The position numbers and the translations under genes were made by a program. A stretch of 64,000 nt of DNA from NCBI GenBank assembly GCA_963776055.1, contig CAVZLD010000018.1, positions 50,381 to 114,380 of the forward strand. The letters are read 5' to 3'. This document shows, piece by piece, positions 41,663 through 50,021 of the stretch (position 1 is the stretch's first letter; every line of letters begins with the position of its first letter). The DNA comes from CAVZLD01 sp963776055 (GTDB lineage Bacteria > Planctomycetota > Planctomycetia > Pirellulales > Pirellulaceae). Below the pieces are notes generated by a model that worked only from the letters and a program-made list of their open reading frames with translations, did not search any database and was not told the origin of the DNA.

Positions 41663-43877
41663 TGTTCTCGGCGAAGAACGGGTCGGCGTCCGCCAGGTAG
41701 GTGCGGTAGAAGTCGTGCTGCAACATCCCCGGCAGTGATTCGGTCTCGATCCAACGCAACATGCGGGGCGCATACATCCAGCGGTTGAGGTCGGATCCGC
41801 AGTGCGTTTGCCGTCCCGATCGTTCCAGGCAAGCCACCACGCGGTCGGCCAACGAACTTGCCTGCGCCGGGACAAGACGCGCCGCATAGATCCGACTGAG
41901 TCGTCCCACGGGCGTATCCTCCGGTGCTGCAAACAGCTCGCACGCGTCGTCGGTCATCATTTCACCGAGTGGATACCCCTGTTGCACAAAGAGCGCCCAG
42001 AGGACGCGCATCCAGACACAACGGACAGTTGCCGCGTCACGGGCCGGCAGCTTGTCAATGATGGGGCCCAGGAAGCTTTGGTTGTGCACGATCCCCGGTT
42101 GAAAATCGTCGGCGACAAGGACTCGCACGCCGGACACGTAGGGCCGATCGAGGAAATGGGCGGCAAAATAGATGAGCAGTGACGACGCCACACAATCGGT
42201 GCGCAAGACAATACGCTCCAGATCCAGCCGAAACGAACCGCAGCATGGGGCATCCGATGCTGACGCTCGCCAGGCTGCGTCTTCGATCTCACCAGCATGT
42301 CCGGCCAACTGCGCCAAAGCCAAGAACGCATCCGCCAGGGCTTGCGCATTCCGCTGCAGCGAATAGGGACTGTAACTTCCCAATGGTTCAGAAGGTCCAT
42401 CGCCCGGCATCCAGGGTGTCAAAGTCGCCAGTCCCATGTTGGCCCATCGCCCCGCCCACTTGCCGCGCGTTCGTGGCCAATTCCGATTCACCAACGGCCA
42501 GCGATGCAACTGTGTGGCGGGATCTCCCAGGCCGTGACACCACAGGCTGACCGGCCAGCCGCCGGCCGGTGCTTCGCCGACCGGAAGATACAGTTTGGCT
42601 GCCTGGATACTGCCGTCATCCGCCGCACTTGCGTACCGTACGTAATAGACGTCCGCGGCGAACTTTTCATCCGTGTAAGGTTCACACCGACCCAACTGTC
42701 GGCATTCGACCACGGTGCCGGGCGCGTGCGAATCGGCTAGGGGTGTGGTTGACGTGATCGATGAAAACGAAGCAGGAGGCTGTGCGCTGACGGATGGCAC
42801 CACAAAAGTCTGTTCGATGGTCTCCTTTTCCAGCCCGACTACAAATGGATGAACTGCCGCGCGCAGCACGTGCACATCGAAGATCTCGGCCACCGCGCCC
42901 TGGAATTCCACTCGTCCCAGAATCTTGCCGCTGCGAAGATCGACCGCCCAGATTCCGCACGGCAGTGGCTGGTCGTTCTCCGTCACCGGAAGGCCGCCAA
43001 ACGTGCCCCGCTCGCGAACCTGCGACAGGCCCACAAAACCTACCTGGTCGACGAATGCCAGGCCGCGCGGGTAACCGGGAAACTGGGCGACCACCTGAGT
43101 TGCACCGGAGGCGACATCGGCGCACAGCAGTTCACCGCGGCCCGAGTTGAGCAGCCACAGCTTGCCTTGATGCCAACGTGGCGAATGAGGCATACACAGT
43201 CCGCGCACGACGGCCTCGCCACTCGCGACATCCAGGACGCAACCGCCCGACAGTTTTTGCTCGCGCCAGCCCGCCGGTTCGTTTGTTTCGGCCAACACCG
43301 TCACAAACTCGGGACGGCCGTTTCGCATCGCCACTCCATTCAGATGGCAACGATCATCACCGGCCAGATCCTGAATGAAGGGCGGTCGCCACCGGGGTAC
43401 AAAACTGTGGCGATCATCGAGCGTGCAGAGGCAAGAGAAGAGCGTATTTACCATCCACAGTTCTTGCGGACGTTCATCAGCGCCCCGTGCGCCATCCCAG
43501 GCGATTTCGTGAACGCGGATGTTGCCGGTGACATGCGCACGCCGCGGCAGAAAGCACGCGTCACTGGATTGCGCAACGGCGATCGCCGAGCCGAACTGGG
43601 GTTCGTTCTCCAAGAACCAGACTTGCGTCCGCGTCCCGACGGCAATTCGTGGACCCGACAGAGCGAGTCCCATCGCCTGCGGAAAGGAACGGGGCAGCAT
43701 CGATATCCGTCCGGCTCGTGGCCGCAGAACGACCAATTTCCCCGCTTGATAGGTCGTGGCCCATAGCGACACTTGTAGCCGTTCCAGCAGCTCCGGCATT
43801 TCGGGCGTATGGACGTATCGCAACGGACTTTCGTCACGAGCCGCTGATTCCGTGGCATCTCCCGTTCCACTAGACAT
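41418..43877 (-). CDS. TIGR03032-like protein fused to an alpha/beta-hydrolase-like domain
   Basis: 819 residues. The N-terminal ~360 residues match the TIGR03032 style of single-domain propeller-like protein: LERLQVSLWATTYQAGKLVV, RSFPQAMGLALSGPRIAVGT, HEIAWDGARG, LWMVNTLFSCLCTLDDRHSF, CHLNGVAMRNGRPEFVTVLA, VLDVASGEAVVRGLCMPHSP, KLWLLNSGRGELLCADVASG and FPGYPRGLAFVDQVGFVGLS. After an Ala/Pro/Ser linker near 385-400 comes a second domain of ~400 residues with hydrolase-like strands (GGWPVSLWCHGLGDPATQLH and PKVPLLVVGRAGRIQGHVKG). A clear GxSxG is missing; DCVASSLLIYFAA sits where the elbow would be. TIGR03032 proteins often occur with peptide- or glycan-modification genes and lack a known role. 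No signal peptide is seen. Function unknown. Confidence 0.75.
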   Translation of the reverse strand: MSSGTGDATESAARDESPLRYVHTPEMPELLERLQVSLWATTYQAGKLVVLRPRAGRISMLPRSFPQAMGLALSGPRIAVGTRTQVWFLENEPQFGSAIAVAQSSDACFLPRRAHVTGNIRVHEIAWDGARGADERPQELWMVNTLFSCLCTLDDRHSFVPRWRPPFIQDLAGDDRCHLNGVAMRNGRPEFVTVLAETNEPAGWREQKLSGGCVLDVASGEAVVRGLCMPHSPRWHQGKLWLLNSGRGELLCADVASGATQVVAQFPGYPRGLAFVDQVGFVGLSQVRERGTFGGLPVTENDQPLPCGIWAVDLRSGKILGRVEFQGAVAEIFDVHVLRAAVHPFVVGLEKETIEQTFVVPSVSAQPPASFSSITSTTPLADSHAPGTVVECRQLGRCEPYTDEKFAADVYYVRYASAADDGSIQAAKLYLPVGEAPAGGWPVSLWCHGLGDPATQLHRWPLVNRNWPRTRGKWAGRWANMGLATLTPWMPGDGPSEPLGSYSPYSLQRNAQALADAFLALAQLAGHAGEIEDAAWRASASDAPCCGSFRLDLERIVLRTDCVASSLLIYFAAHFLDRPYVSGVRVLVADDFQPGIVHNQSFLGPIIDKLPARDAATVRCVWMRVLWALFVQQGYPLGEMMTDDACELFAAPEDTPVGRLSRIYAARLVPAQASSLADRVVACLERSGRQTHCGSDLNRWMYAPRMLRWIETESLPGMLQHDFYRTYLADADPFFAENITPFCPKVPLLVVGRAGRIQGHVKGLPDFEERFQKMTQPKVQTLRSWGWHVNVFRGAANQGTSFGGGPARQWVLEQLDRLI

Positions 43878-43958
43878 GGTCTGACTCTCGAGTCTCCGGC
43901 GTGTCGATCGTTCCGCGCAACTTCGTCCGTTCGGCTTGGACAGATTCCCCGTCCGACT

Positions 43959-45233
43959 TCAGCGGATAGCCGGTTGACGACGTTTGGCATTCTCCGAACT
44001 CGACAACCACTGGATCGCCTGCGCAATGTCCGGCGTGATCGCGGAAAGGGTCTCGGGCAAGATCGCTTGTGCTGCCTCAATATAGCTGCCCGTCTGAAAC
44101 GCCAGAACCATATCCGCGGAATTGAAATCGCCGTCCCCGTTCCAGTCGCCGTCCGCCCAGGTTGAGTTGCCCGGAATGGAGTCTTCATATTCTCCGACCT
44201 GAAAGACGGCCACCATGTCCAGCGAGTCGAACTTCCCGTCCAGATCGGCATCACCGGGGACGGTACCCAGCAGCTCCTGCACCAGATAGCGGAGATCATC
44301 GCCATCCAGCCGATCATCGCGGTTCAGATCGAACAGCGGGGGACGCGGATCCTGCTCGCGAATCGCGAGACTCAACGCGTCGACATCACCTACGTCAATC
44401 TGTCCACTGCCATCAACATCCCCCCACGGACGGAAGCGATCGATCTGGTTGTAGATCACGCGCGAGTCGGCCAGTACCAAATCATGGTCGCCATCCTGAT
44501 CGATGTCTTGTGCCGCGATCGTGAGCGAATCGTCATACGGCGGGACTGTCTGGCCAGGTAATACCAGGTCAGTGGGCGGGCGCAATTGATCGAGCGGCCC
44601 GCCCCACATGACCACGACTCGCGGGGTTGGTCCCTCTAGTTCGAAGGCCATGACCGAATCAAAGTAACCATCGTGATCTAAGTCGACCGGTTCATCGAGA
44701 AAGTGGTGGCTCCAGGCTGAAGGTAGCGCCACAGTGTGACTATATGGATTTGTCGGATCACCGAAAGAAACGATGACGTCACTCGACCAGCTCCAGGCCA
44801 TCACATCTTGCCAGCCGTCGTCGTTTAGGTCTCGGAATTCGATTCGGTCGACATTCGAAATGGGAATCTCTCGTTCCTCGAATGTACCATCGCCTGCATT
44901 CATCATCACGTGGATCGTGCCCGAGCGAAGCAGGAAATCAAGGTCGCCATCCAGATCAAAATCGCCGACGCGCTCTACGGAAGCGTACGATTCAGGAAGC
45001 GTCATCCGGAACGACTCTTCCAAGGCACCGTCGATCCCCTGAAGCTGAATCGTTAATTCTCGCCCTGACCAAGAGAGAAGGTCCGTGCGCGCGTCCCCGT
45101 TCCAGTCCGCGAAGTCGTACCCATTGGCCTGCATGATGTCAGAAAACGTCTCGTCACCATTGTTAATGATAATGCGAGCAACGTCTCCTTGTCGCAGCAC
45201 AAGATCAAGTCTGCCATCGTCGTCGAAATCCAA
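43959..45233 (-). CDS. FG-GAP/VCBS-repeat protein with dockerin-like C-terminus, 3' fragment
   Basis: This is the last third of a ~1400-residue secreted protein whose start is at 48179; it is separated from the middle piece by a frameshift at about 45235-45250. It holds FG-GAP/VCBS repeats (DFDDDGRLDLVLR, VGDFDLDGDLDFLLR, LNDDGWQDVMAW, VDLDHDGYFDSVMA and QDIDQDGDHDLVLA). These are DxDxDG calcium loops of an integrin-like propeller. The end is a full dockerin-like pair: GDVDGSGQIDVGDVDALSLA, GDADLDGKFDSLDMVAVFQV and DGDWNGDGDFNSADMVLAFQ. About 50 residues follow. Surface or secreted. The ligand is unknown. Confidence 0.8.
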   Translation of the reverse strand: MDFDDDGRLDLVLRQGDVARIIINNGDETFSDIMQANGYDFADWNGDARTDLLSWSGRELTIQLQGIDGALEESFRMTLPESYASVERVGDFDLDGDLDFLLRSGTIHVMMNAGDGTFEEREIPISNVDRIEFRDLNDDGWQDVMAWSWSSDVIVSFGDPTNPYSHTVALPSAWSHHFLDEPVDLDHDGYFDSVMAFELEGPTPRVVVMWGGPLDQLRPPTDLVLPGQTVPPYDDSLTIAAQDIDQDGDHDLVLADSRVIYNQIDRFRPWGDVDGSGQIDVGDVDALSLAIREQDPRPPLFDLNRDDRLDGDDLRYLVQELLGTVPGDADLDGKFDSLDMVAVFQVGEYEDSIPGNSTWADGDWNGDGDFNSADMVLAFQTGSYIEAAQAILPETLSAITPDIAQAIQWLSSSENAKRRQPAIR

Positions 45234-45240
45234 CGTCGAC

Positions 45241-47454
45241 TCAATCTCGAGACTGCGACGTCACTTTTTGTGTGTGGGATTCGCGAATGCCTCCCTGCCC
45301 ATCGGCCAGGTAAACCTTCAAATCTGTTCGGTAAATTGTCATGAGATCCAGATTGCCGTCGGAATTCCAGTCGGCAAACTCATAATCGGAGGCTGTTGTC
45401 ATGAACGGAAAAGTACCGTCTCCGGCACCCAGAAGAATCTTGACGTACTGACTCACACTTTGGTGTCGCAACAATACGTCCAGATCGCCATCCTCGTCCA
45501 TGTCAGCGATGGTGTGAATTGAGTAACCAGTGCTCACTAGATCGGTCTGTGGACCCTGAACGAACTGGCCGTCATTCTGGATGTGATAGACGGTGAGGTC
45601 GCCGGATGTATTTTCGACGAACAACTCCATCTGGCCATCCCGGTCGAGGTCCGCCAGTTGGTAGGAGTTGACCTTCGCAAATTCCGTCAGCGTAGCATCG
45701 CCGTTGTTGAGGAAGATCCATCGCAATCTGCCCTTAACCAATACGACATCGTCAAGACCGTCTGTGTTCAGGTCGATCACCGATTCGATGGAGGCACCGT
45801 AGGAGACGGTGTGATGATCGGACTCGACGAATTCGCCGGCCGCGTTTTGGGTCAGGAGCCGCAAGTTGTCCGCCTTGAGAGTCAGCAAGTCCGGTCGACC
45901 GTCGTTGTTCCAGTCTGCGAACCAGAAGGTGTCTGCTTGTGCTAACTCGGTGAAGTCCCCACTTCCCGAACCGAGGAAGATGTGTGCTCCCGTCGATCTG
46001 TACAGCACGAGGTCCAAGTCGCCATCTTGGTCAAGGTCTGTCGCCGGATCGAACCGGTCGGCACGAAGTGCGGGCGTCGTGAGGAGAATGTCTGTCAGCT
46101 CGGGATCGTCGTCGTTGGCGTAGTACACGGCCAATGCAGTTTGCCCGTTGTAGAAAACGAGAATCCTCTCCGAATCACTCTCCATGTAGGAATAGCCCTG
46201 AATCTCTGCAAAGCCTCCCAATTCTTCTAAGGAGCCGTTACCGGAGTTCATCAGCAGACGCGAAACGAAAATGTTGGAAAAGCCGTTCGGCACGAGTTTC
46301 TGAAGAGCCACATCGAGGTCCCCATCACCATCGATGTCGAACACTCGTTCGAGACGGGTATTGCTGTCAATCGGAGCGTGAAACGTCTCGCGAAAGGAGC
46401 CGTCGTCGTCACCGTGCAAGATGGAAAGACGCGTTCCGGCGAGCACCAGGACATCGGCACCACCGTCTGAATCCCAGTCGGCCACGTGAAGATCTCGACC
46501 ACGAGCGATCACTGCACCATCTACCGACTGAAATGTGCCATCCCCTTGGCCTAGCCAGGCCGACAAGCCCGATCCTTTGGACAGCATTAGGTCGACCATC
46601 CCGTCGCGGTTGACGTCGACAATCCCACCCGACGCCAACGTCACGGAATCCGCCGGCGTGAAGATCGGTTCGCCCGGCAACTCGTCATCGCCCTGTGGGT
46701 AGAAGTACACGCCCCGGTAGTCGATTGCGAGCAAATCCGTCCGTTCATCTCCGTTGAAATCTTGTAGCACCGCATGCTGCCAGCCGGAACGTAGCCCGGT
46801 GGTGATCTCCCGGGCAAGATCCGTTCCTGGATTCAGTCGCAAGACGGGGCCTGCCGGTGTGTTTGCCAGCGAGTCTAAAATTCCGTTGCTGTCCCAATCT
46901 CCTTCGGTGATGAGCAAATCGTCGACGACGCCGCCCGAGATCTGCCAGATGACCGGTGGCAAGGTCTCCGATGTCGTGCCGCGCATCACGGTAACCCGCG
47001 GCTGTGAATCAGACATCACGAGTGTCAGCTCCTCGGCGCCAGATCCATCCAATTGGTTCGCAAAGAGTCCCGTTGCATATTCGCGGCGGATGGACCATCC
47101 CGCGCCAAAGGTGCCGTCACCTCTTCCCAAGAATAGCTGGGTCCCGGGCCCAGGTCCGTGAAACACACGGGGGTGCGATACGCCGATATCGAGATCTCCG
47201 TCGCCATCAATGTCCCCCAATGCTAGAGAATTGGGCATGCCGTCGACGTCCAATGGCCATGGATCATCCACGAAGTCTCCGTCCCCGTTTCCGGTTGCTA
47301 CCGATAAGTTGTTCCCGTACGAATAGGAGTGTGCGGCAGCCAGATCCAAATCTCCGTCGCCATCCAGGTCTCCCAACGCCATCTCGTGGATGTTGCCGCG
47401 AAATACCGCCTGGCTTTCGTGAGACTCAAAGATCCCCTCGCCGTCATTGATCAA
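45241..47454 (-). CDS. FG-GAP/VCBS-repeat protein, central fragment
   Basis: 737 residues made almost entirely of FG-GAP/VCBS repeats with calcium-loop cores such as LGDLDGDGDLDLAAAHS, LGDIDGDGDLDIGVSH, VDVNRDGMVDLMLS, VADWDSDGGADVLVLAG, VFDIDGDGDLDVALQ, TDLDQDGDLDLVLYRSTG, ADWNNDGRPDLLTL, ADLDRDGQMELFVENT and ADMDEDGDLDVLLRHQ. These form two or more seven-bladed beta-propellers. Both ends are frameshift junctions, near 45240 and about 47480-47520, and SQSLDLLINDGEG precedes the listed start in the same frame. It is the middle of the protein that starts at 48179. Confidence 0.82.
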   Translation of the reverse strand: MINDGEGIFESHESQAVFRGNIHEMALGDLDGDGDLDLAAAHSYSYGNNLSVATGNGDGDFVDDPWPLDVDGMPNSLALGDIDGDGDLDIGVSHPRVFHGPGPGTQLFLGRGDGTFGAGWSIRREYATGLFANQLDGSGAEELTLVMSDSQPRVTVMRGTTSETLPPVIWQISGGVVDDLLITEGDWDSNGILDSLANTPAGPVLRLNPGTDLAREITTGLRSGWQHAVLQDFNGDERTDLLAIDYRGVYFYPQGDDELPGEPIFTPADSVTLASGGIVDVNRDGMVDLMLSKGSGLSAWLGQGDGTFQSVDGAVIARGRDLHVADWDSDGGADVLVLAGTRLSILHGDDDGSFRETFHAPIDSNTRLERVFDIDGDGDLDVALQKLVPNGFSNIFVSRLLMNSGNGSLEELGGFAEIQGYSYMESDSERILVFYNGQTALAVYYANDDDPELTDILLTTPALRADRFDPATDLDQDGDLDLVLYRSTGAHIFLGSGSGDFTELAQADTFWFADWNNDGRPDLLTLKADNLRLLTQNAAGEFVESDHHTVSYGASIESVIDLNTDGLDDVVLVKGRLRWIFLNNGDATLTEFAKVNSYQLADLDRDGQMELFVENTSGDLTVYHIQNDGQFVQGPQTDLVSTGYSIHTIADMDEDGDLDVLLRHQSVSQYVKILLGAGDGTFPFMTTASDYEFADWNSDGNLDLMTIYRTDLKVYLADGQGGIRESHTQKVTSQSRD

Positions 47455-48179
47455 GAGATCCAGGCTCTGTGAAACGGATTCGCCCTCCGATTGCTGTCTT
47501 GGCGCTGATCGAAATCCAGGTCGCCGTCCCCATCGAGATCGCCGGCGACGAGCGCCTGGCTTCCATTGCGCAACGGGTACTGGATGCCCGGCTCGAAGTT
47601 GCCGTCACCCACGCCTGGTCGTACATAGACCGCTTCGGATGTTGCCAGCACCAGGTCCACGTCGCCATCTCGATTGAAATCGGCGGCCGTGAACGTCGTG
47701 ATCTCGGCTTCCGACAGCAAGCTTTGTCGAGTTACCGGTTGCAGTCCCTGCCAGACTCCATCACTTCGGCCGGCATTGAGCGACACGAGCAACTCGCCTT
47801 GAGAGACCGATAGCAGATCCTGATCTCCGTCGCCTTCCACGTCGGCCAGCATCCAGTTTCCAGTAGGCAGCGAGTTGGGAAGTGGACTCGGAACATACGT
47901 CCCATCCCCTTGCCCCTGGAAGAGGAGCGTTTGCGGTGCCTGGTTGTTCGACTGAAAGAAGACCACCAGATCCAACTGCTCATCGCCATCCAGGTCTCCC
48001 TGGGCAGCTGTCAGATACTCATTCCACTCGGGAAACAGACCGGGATCGCTCTGGTACACGTGTTCCAGCGCCATGCCGGTTGCCACCTGACCCGCCAGAA
48101 CGCGGCGCGACTCCAGTTGCTCCAACCGCATGGGGCGTCGTCTTGGTCTGCTCCACCTTTGCGAAAGATAGCTGTCCAT
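47451..48179 (-). CDS. FG-GAP/VCBS-repeat protein, N-terminal fragment with export leader
   Basis: The gene starts at ATG 48179, or at the later MRLEQLESRRVLAG. The leader SRPRRRPMRLEQLESRRVLA is the planctomycete extracellular motif. FG-GAP repeats begin at once (AQGDLDGDEQLDLVVFFQ, ADVEGDGDQDLLSVSQG, ADFNRDGDVDLVLATS and AGDLDGDGDLDF). The frame then reads nonsense from about 47500, while INDGEGIFE continues in the central fragment. The full protein would be ~1400 residues. It is divergent from the CotH/lamin-tail gene, with 280 bases between the two starts. Confidence 0.8.
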   Translation of the reverse strand: MDSYLSQRWSRPRRRPMRLEQLESRRVLAGQVATGMALEHVYQSDPGLFPEWNEYLTAAQGDLDGDEQLDLVVFFQSNNQAPQTLLFQGQGDGTYVPSPLPNSLPTGNWMLADVEGDGDQDLLSVSQGELLVSLNAGRSDGVWQGLQPVTRQSLLSEAEITTFTAADFNRDGDVDLVLATSEAVYVRPGVGDGNFEPGIQYPLRNGSQALVAGDLDGDGDLDFDQRQDSNRRANPFHRAWIS

Positions 48180-48459
48180 GGGAAACCATCCTTACCGAGA
48201 CCGTTGGGTTCGCCAGGGCATCCGCCGAATCGTGGGCTGCGCGAGGGCAGTCCCCACAAAAGGAAATGCGTAATGGGATCCAGATTTGTCCCGAAGTTTG
48301 TGTAAGTTGTTGCAGATTAATAGCTTGCGGTGGCCGGTGAGCTTCGGCGATCGTGCCGGGGGCGGGACGAATTGGCTGCGGAAATCGCATAGGATTTTGG
48401 CTGGGGATGTCTGCCTGAGGTGTCTCCGTATCCCGATCCGTCATCGAGTGGGTGTTTTG

Positions 48460-48987
48460 ATGTTACGCAAGGGCAGAGTTCGGCGACGACAATCTGTTCG
48501 GCCAAGGTTTCTGGAGCGCCTGGAACCGCGTTGCCTCTTAGCCGGAGATGCGTTCGGTGCGCCCGTCGCCGCCGAGCCGGCCGTGGCGTTTCCGGTCGTG
48601 ATCAGCGAGATCATGTATCACACGACGGCCGATGACGCTGCCGAAGAGTACATCGAGCTGCTGAACGTGGGGCCGGATCCCGTTAGGCTGCAGGGGTGGC
48701 AGTTTGTGCGTGGCATCCACTTTGAATTCCCCGAATACTCGCTGCGGGCGGGTGAGCGATTAGTTGTTGCCGCCGACGTGGAGACATTTTCTTCCCGGTA
48801 TCCACTCGTGCAAAACGTGGTCGGCAATTGGGACGGTGGCCTCAGCAACCGCGGGGAAACGATCGAGCTCATCGACTCGTTCGGACGCATCGCCAACCAA
48901 CTGCGGTATTCCGATCAGGGCGAATGGGCGATCCGCGCAGCGTGGTCCGCTGGACCACGGACATCGGGGATGGACATGGCAGGCTGA
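48460..48987 (+). CDS. CotH/lamin-tail giant surface protein, N-terminal fragment
   Basis: ATG 48460 opens MLRKGRVRRRQSVRPRFLER with the leader LERLEPRCLLAGDAFGAPV. It leads to a lamin-tail domain (VVISEIMYHTTADDAAEEYI, ELLNVGPDPVRLQGWQFVRG, RAGERLVVAADVETFSSRYP, GLSNRGETIELID). The frame breaks between 48925 and 48945. The family continues as RGPLDHGHRGWTWQADHDGS in the next frame (to about 49310). Lamin-tail domains are Ig-like folds used for cell-surface or DNA attachment in bacteria. The full gene runs to 55137 with three frameshifts. Confidence 0.75.
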   Translation: MLRKGRVRRRQSVRPRFLERLEPRCLLAGDAFGAPVAAEPAVAFPVVISEIMYHTTADDAAEEYIELLNVGPDPVRLQGWQFVRGIHFEFPEYSLRAGERLVVAADVETFSSRYPLVQNVVGNWDGGLSNRGETIELIDSFGRIANQLRYSDQGEWAIRAAWSAGPRTSGMDMAG

Positions 48988-49543
48988 CCACGACGGAAGC
49001 GGCGCCTCGTTGGAATTGATCAACGCGGTGCTTTCTAACGAGCATGGACAGAACTGGGCGGCCAGCCAAGTCGACGGTGGCACTCCGGGCATTGCCAATT
49101 CCGTGGCGGAGGATGAGACCGCTCCCTTCATTCTGGACGTGGCCCATTCTCCCGCCATTCCAACGTCCGGCGATCCGATTCGAGTGTCAGCGCGGATCGA
49201 GGATGCGGTCGGCACGCAGATCACTACGACGCTCCGCTACAAACTGGATGGGCGAAACAGCTACGACGAGCTTCGCATGCGTGATGACGGTCAACACCCG
49301 GATCACTGTGGCGGGCGATGGTCTGTATTGGGCCGAGATCCCACCGCAACTCGACACGGCAATTATCTCGTTCCACATCGAGGCAACGGATGGCGAAGCC
49401 CAAACTCGAATCTGGCCTCGCTCGGATCGGAGTCCAACGCAGACTCGTCCGGATGCATTGCTGCAAGTTCTCGACGAGTTTGGCACAACGGACGACTGGA
49501 ATGCAAACGACTTGCCAATCACGCACCTGATCATGACCGCTGA
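48764..49543 (+). CDS. CotH/lamin-tail giant surface protein, second fragment (true coding about 48945-49310)
   Basis: Only the central ~120 codons of this frame continue the protein: GPLDHGHRGWTWQADHDGSG, SLELINAVLSNEHGQNWAAS, GTPGIANSVAEDETAPFILD and IRVSARIEDAVGTQITTTLR, then YDELRMRDDGQHPDHCGG. This is the usual sequence between a lamin-tail domain and the CotH region in planctomycete proteins. It ends near the GGCGGGCG stretch at 49309-49318. The rest of the frame is an out-of-frame shadow. Confidence 0.55.
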   Translation: MLPPTWRHFLPGIHSCKTWSAIGTVASATAGKRSSSSTRSDASPTNCGIPIRANGRSAQRGPLDHGHRGWTWQADHDGSGASLELINAVLSNEHGQNWAASQVDGGTPGIANSVAEDETAPFILDVAHSPAIPTSGDPIRVSARIEDAVGTQITTTLRYKLDGRNSYDELRMRDDGQHPDHCGGRWSVLGRDPTATRHGNYLVPHRGNGWRSPNSNLASLGSESNADSSGCIAASSRRVWHNGRLECKRLANHAPDHDR

Positions 49544-50021
49544 TGACCGGGCTATCCTGGCAGACATCGGCGACGGTCCGCTGGATGAGGCGTCGAGCAA
49601 CGCGCAAATGAATGGGACTTTCATTCGAGTCGACGGTCGCGGCACCCATGTGCGTTACCTTGTGGGAATTCGCAATCGTGGGGGAGCCAGTCGGATCGGT
49701 CCACCGAACAACTTTCGCGTGAACTTCGCTCACGATCGACCGTGGGACGAGGCGATTGCGCTGAACCTGAACTGCCAATTTGTTCATTCGCAGATCATTG
49801 GCAGCGCCGTCTATCGTCTCGCTGGCATCCCCGCGGCGACCGCATCGCCAGTGCGTGTTTTCGTCAACGGTACGGATATGGCCGAACCAGCCGGTCCCCG
49901 GATGTTCGGTGCCTACTGCGCAGCTGGAAGTGATCAACAGCGACTTTCCGGATCGGTACTTCGCCGAGGATCCCGACGGGACTCTGTATCGTGCACGTGC
50001 CGTTGGCACCGAGAGTGCTGA
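49044..50021 (+). CDS. CotH/lamin-tail giant surface protein, third fragment (true coding about 49310-49915)
   Basis: True coding starts near AGDGLYWAEIPPQLDTAIIS. It continues with FHIEATDGEAQTRIWPRSDR, DWNANDLPITHLIMTADDRA, QMNGTFIRVDGRGTHVRYLV, RNRGGASRIGPPNNFRVNFA and GIPAATASPVRVFVNGTDMA. This is the start of the CotH kinase-like domain. The frame breaks at about 49913-49925, where QLEVINSDFPDRYFAEDPDG continues in the next frame. Confidence 0.65.
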   Translation: MDRTGRPAKSTVALRALPIPWRRMRPLPSFWTWPILPPFQRPAIRFECQRGSRMRSARRSLRRSATNWMGETATTSFACVMTVNTRITVAGDGLYWAEIPPQLDTAIISFHIEATDGEAQTRIWPRSDRSPTQTRPDALLQVLDEFGTTDDWNANDLPITHLIMTADDRAILADIGDGPLDEASSNAQMNGTFIRVDGRGTHVRYLVGIRNRGGASRIGPPNNFRVNFAHDRPWDEAIALNLNCQFVHSQIIGSAVYRLAGIPAATASPVRVFVNGTDMAEPAGPRMFGAYCAAGSDQQRLSGSVLRRGSRRDSVSCTCRWHREC

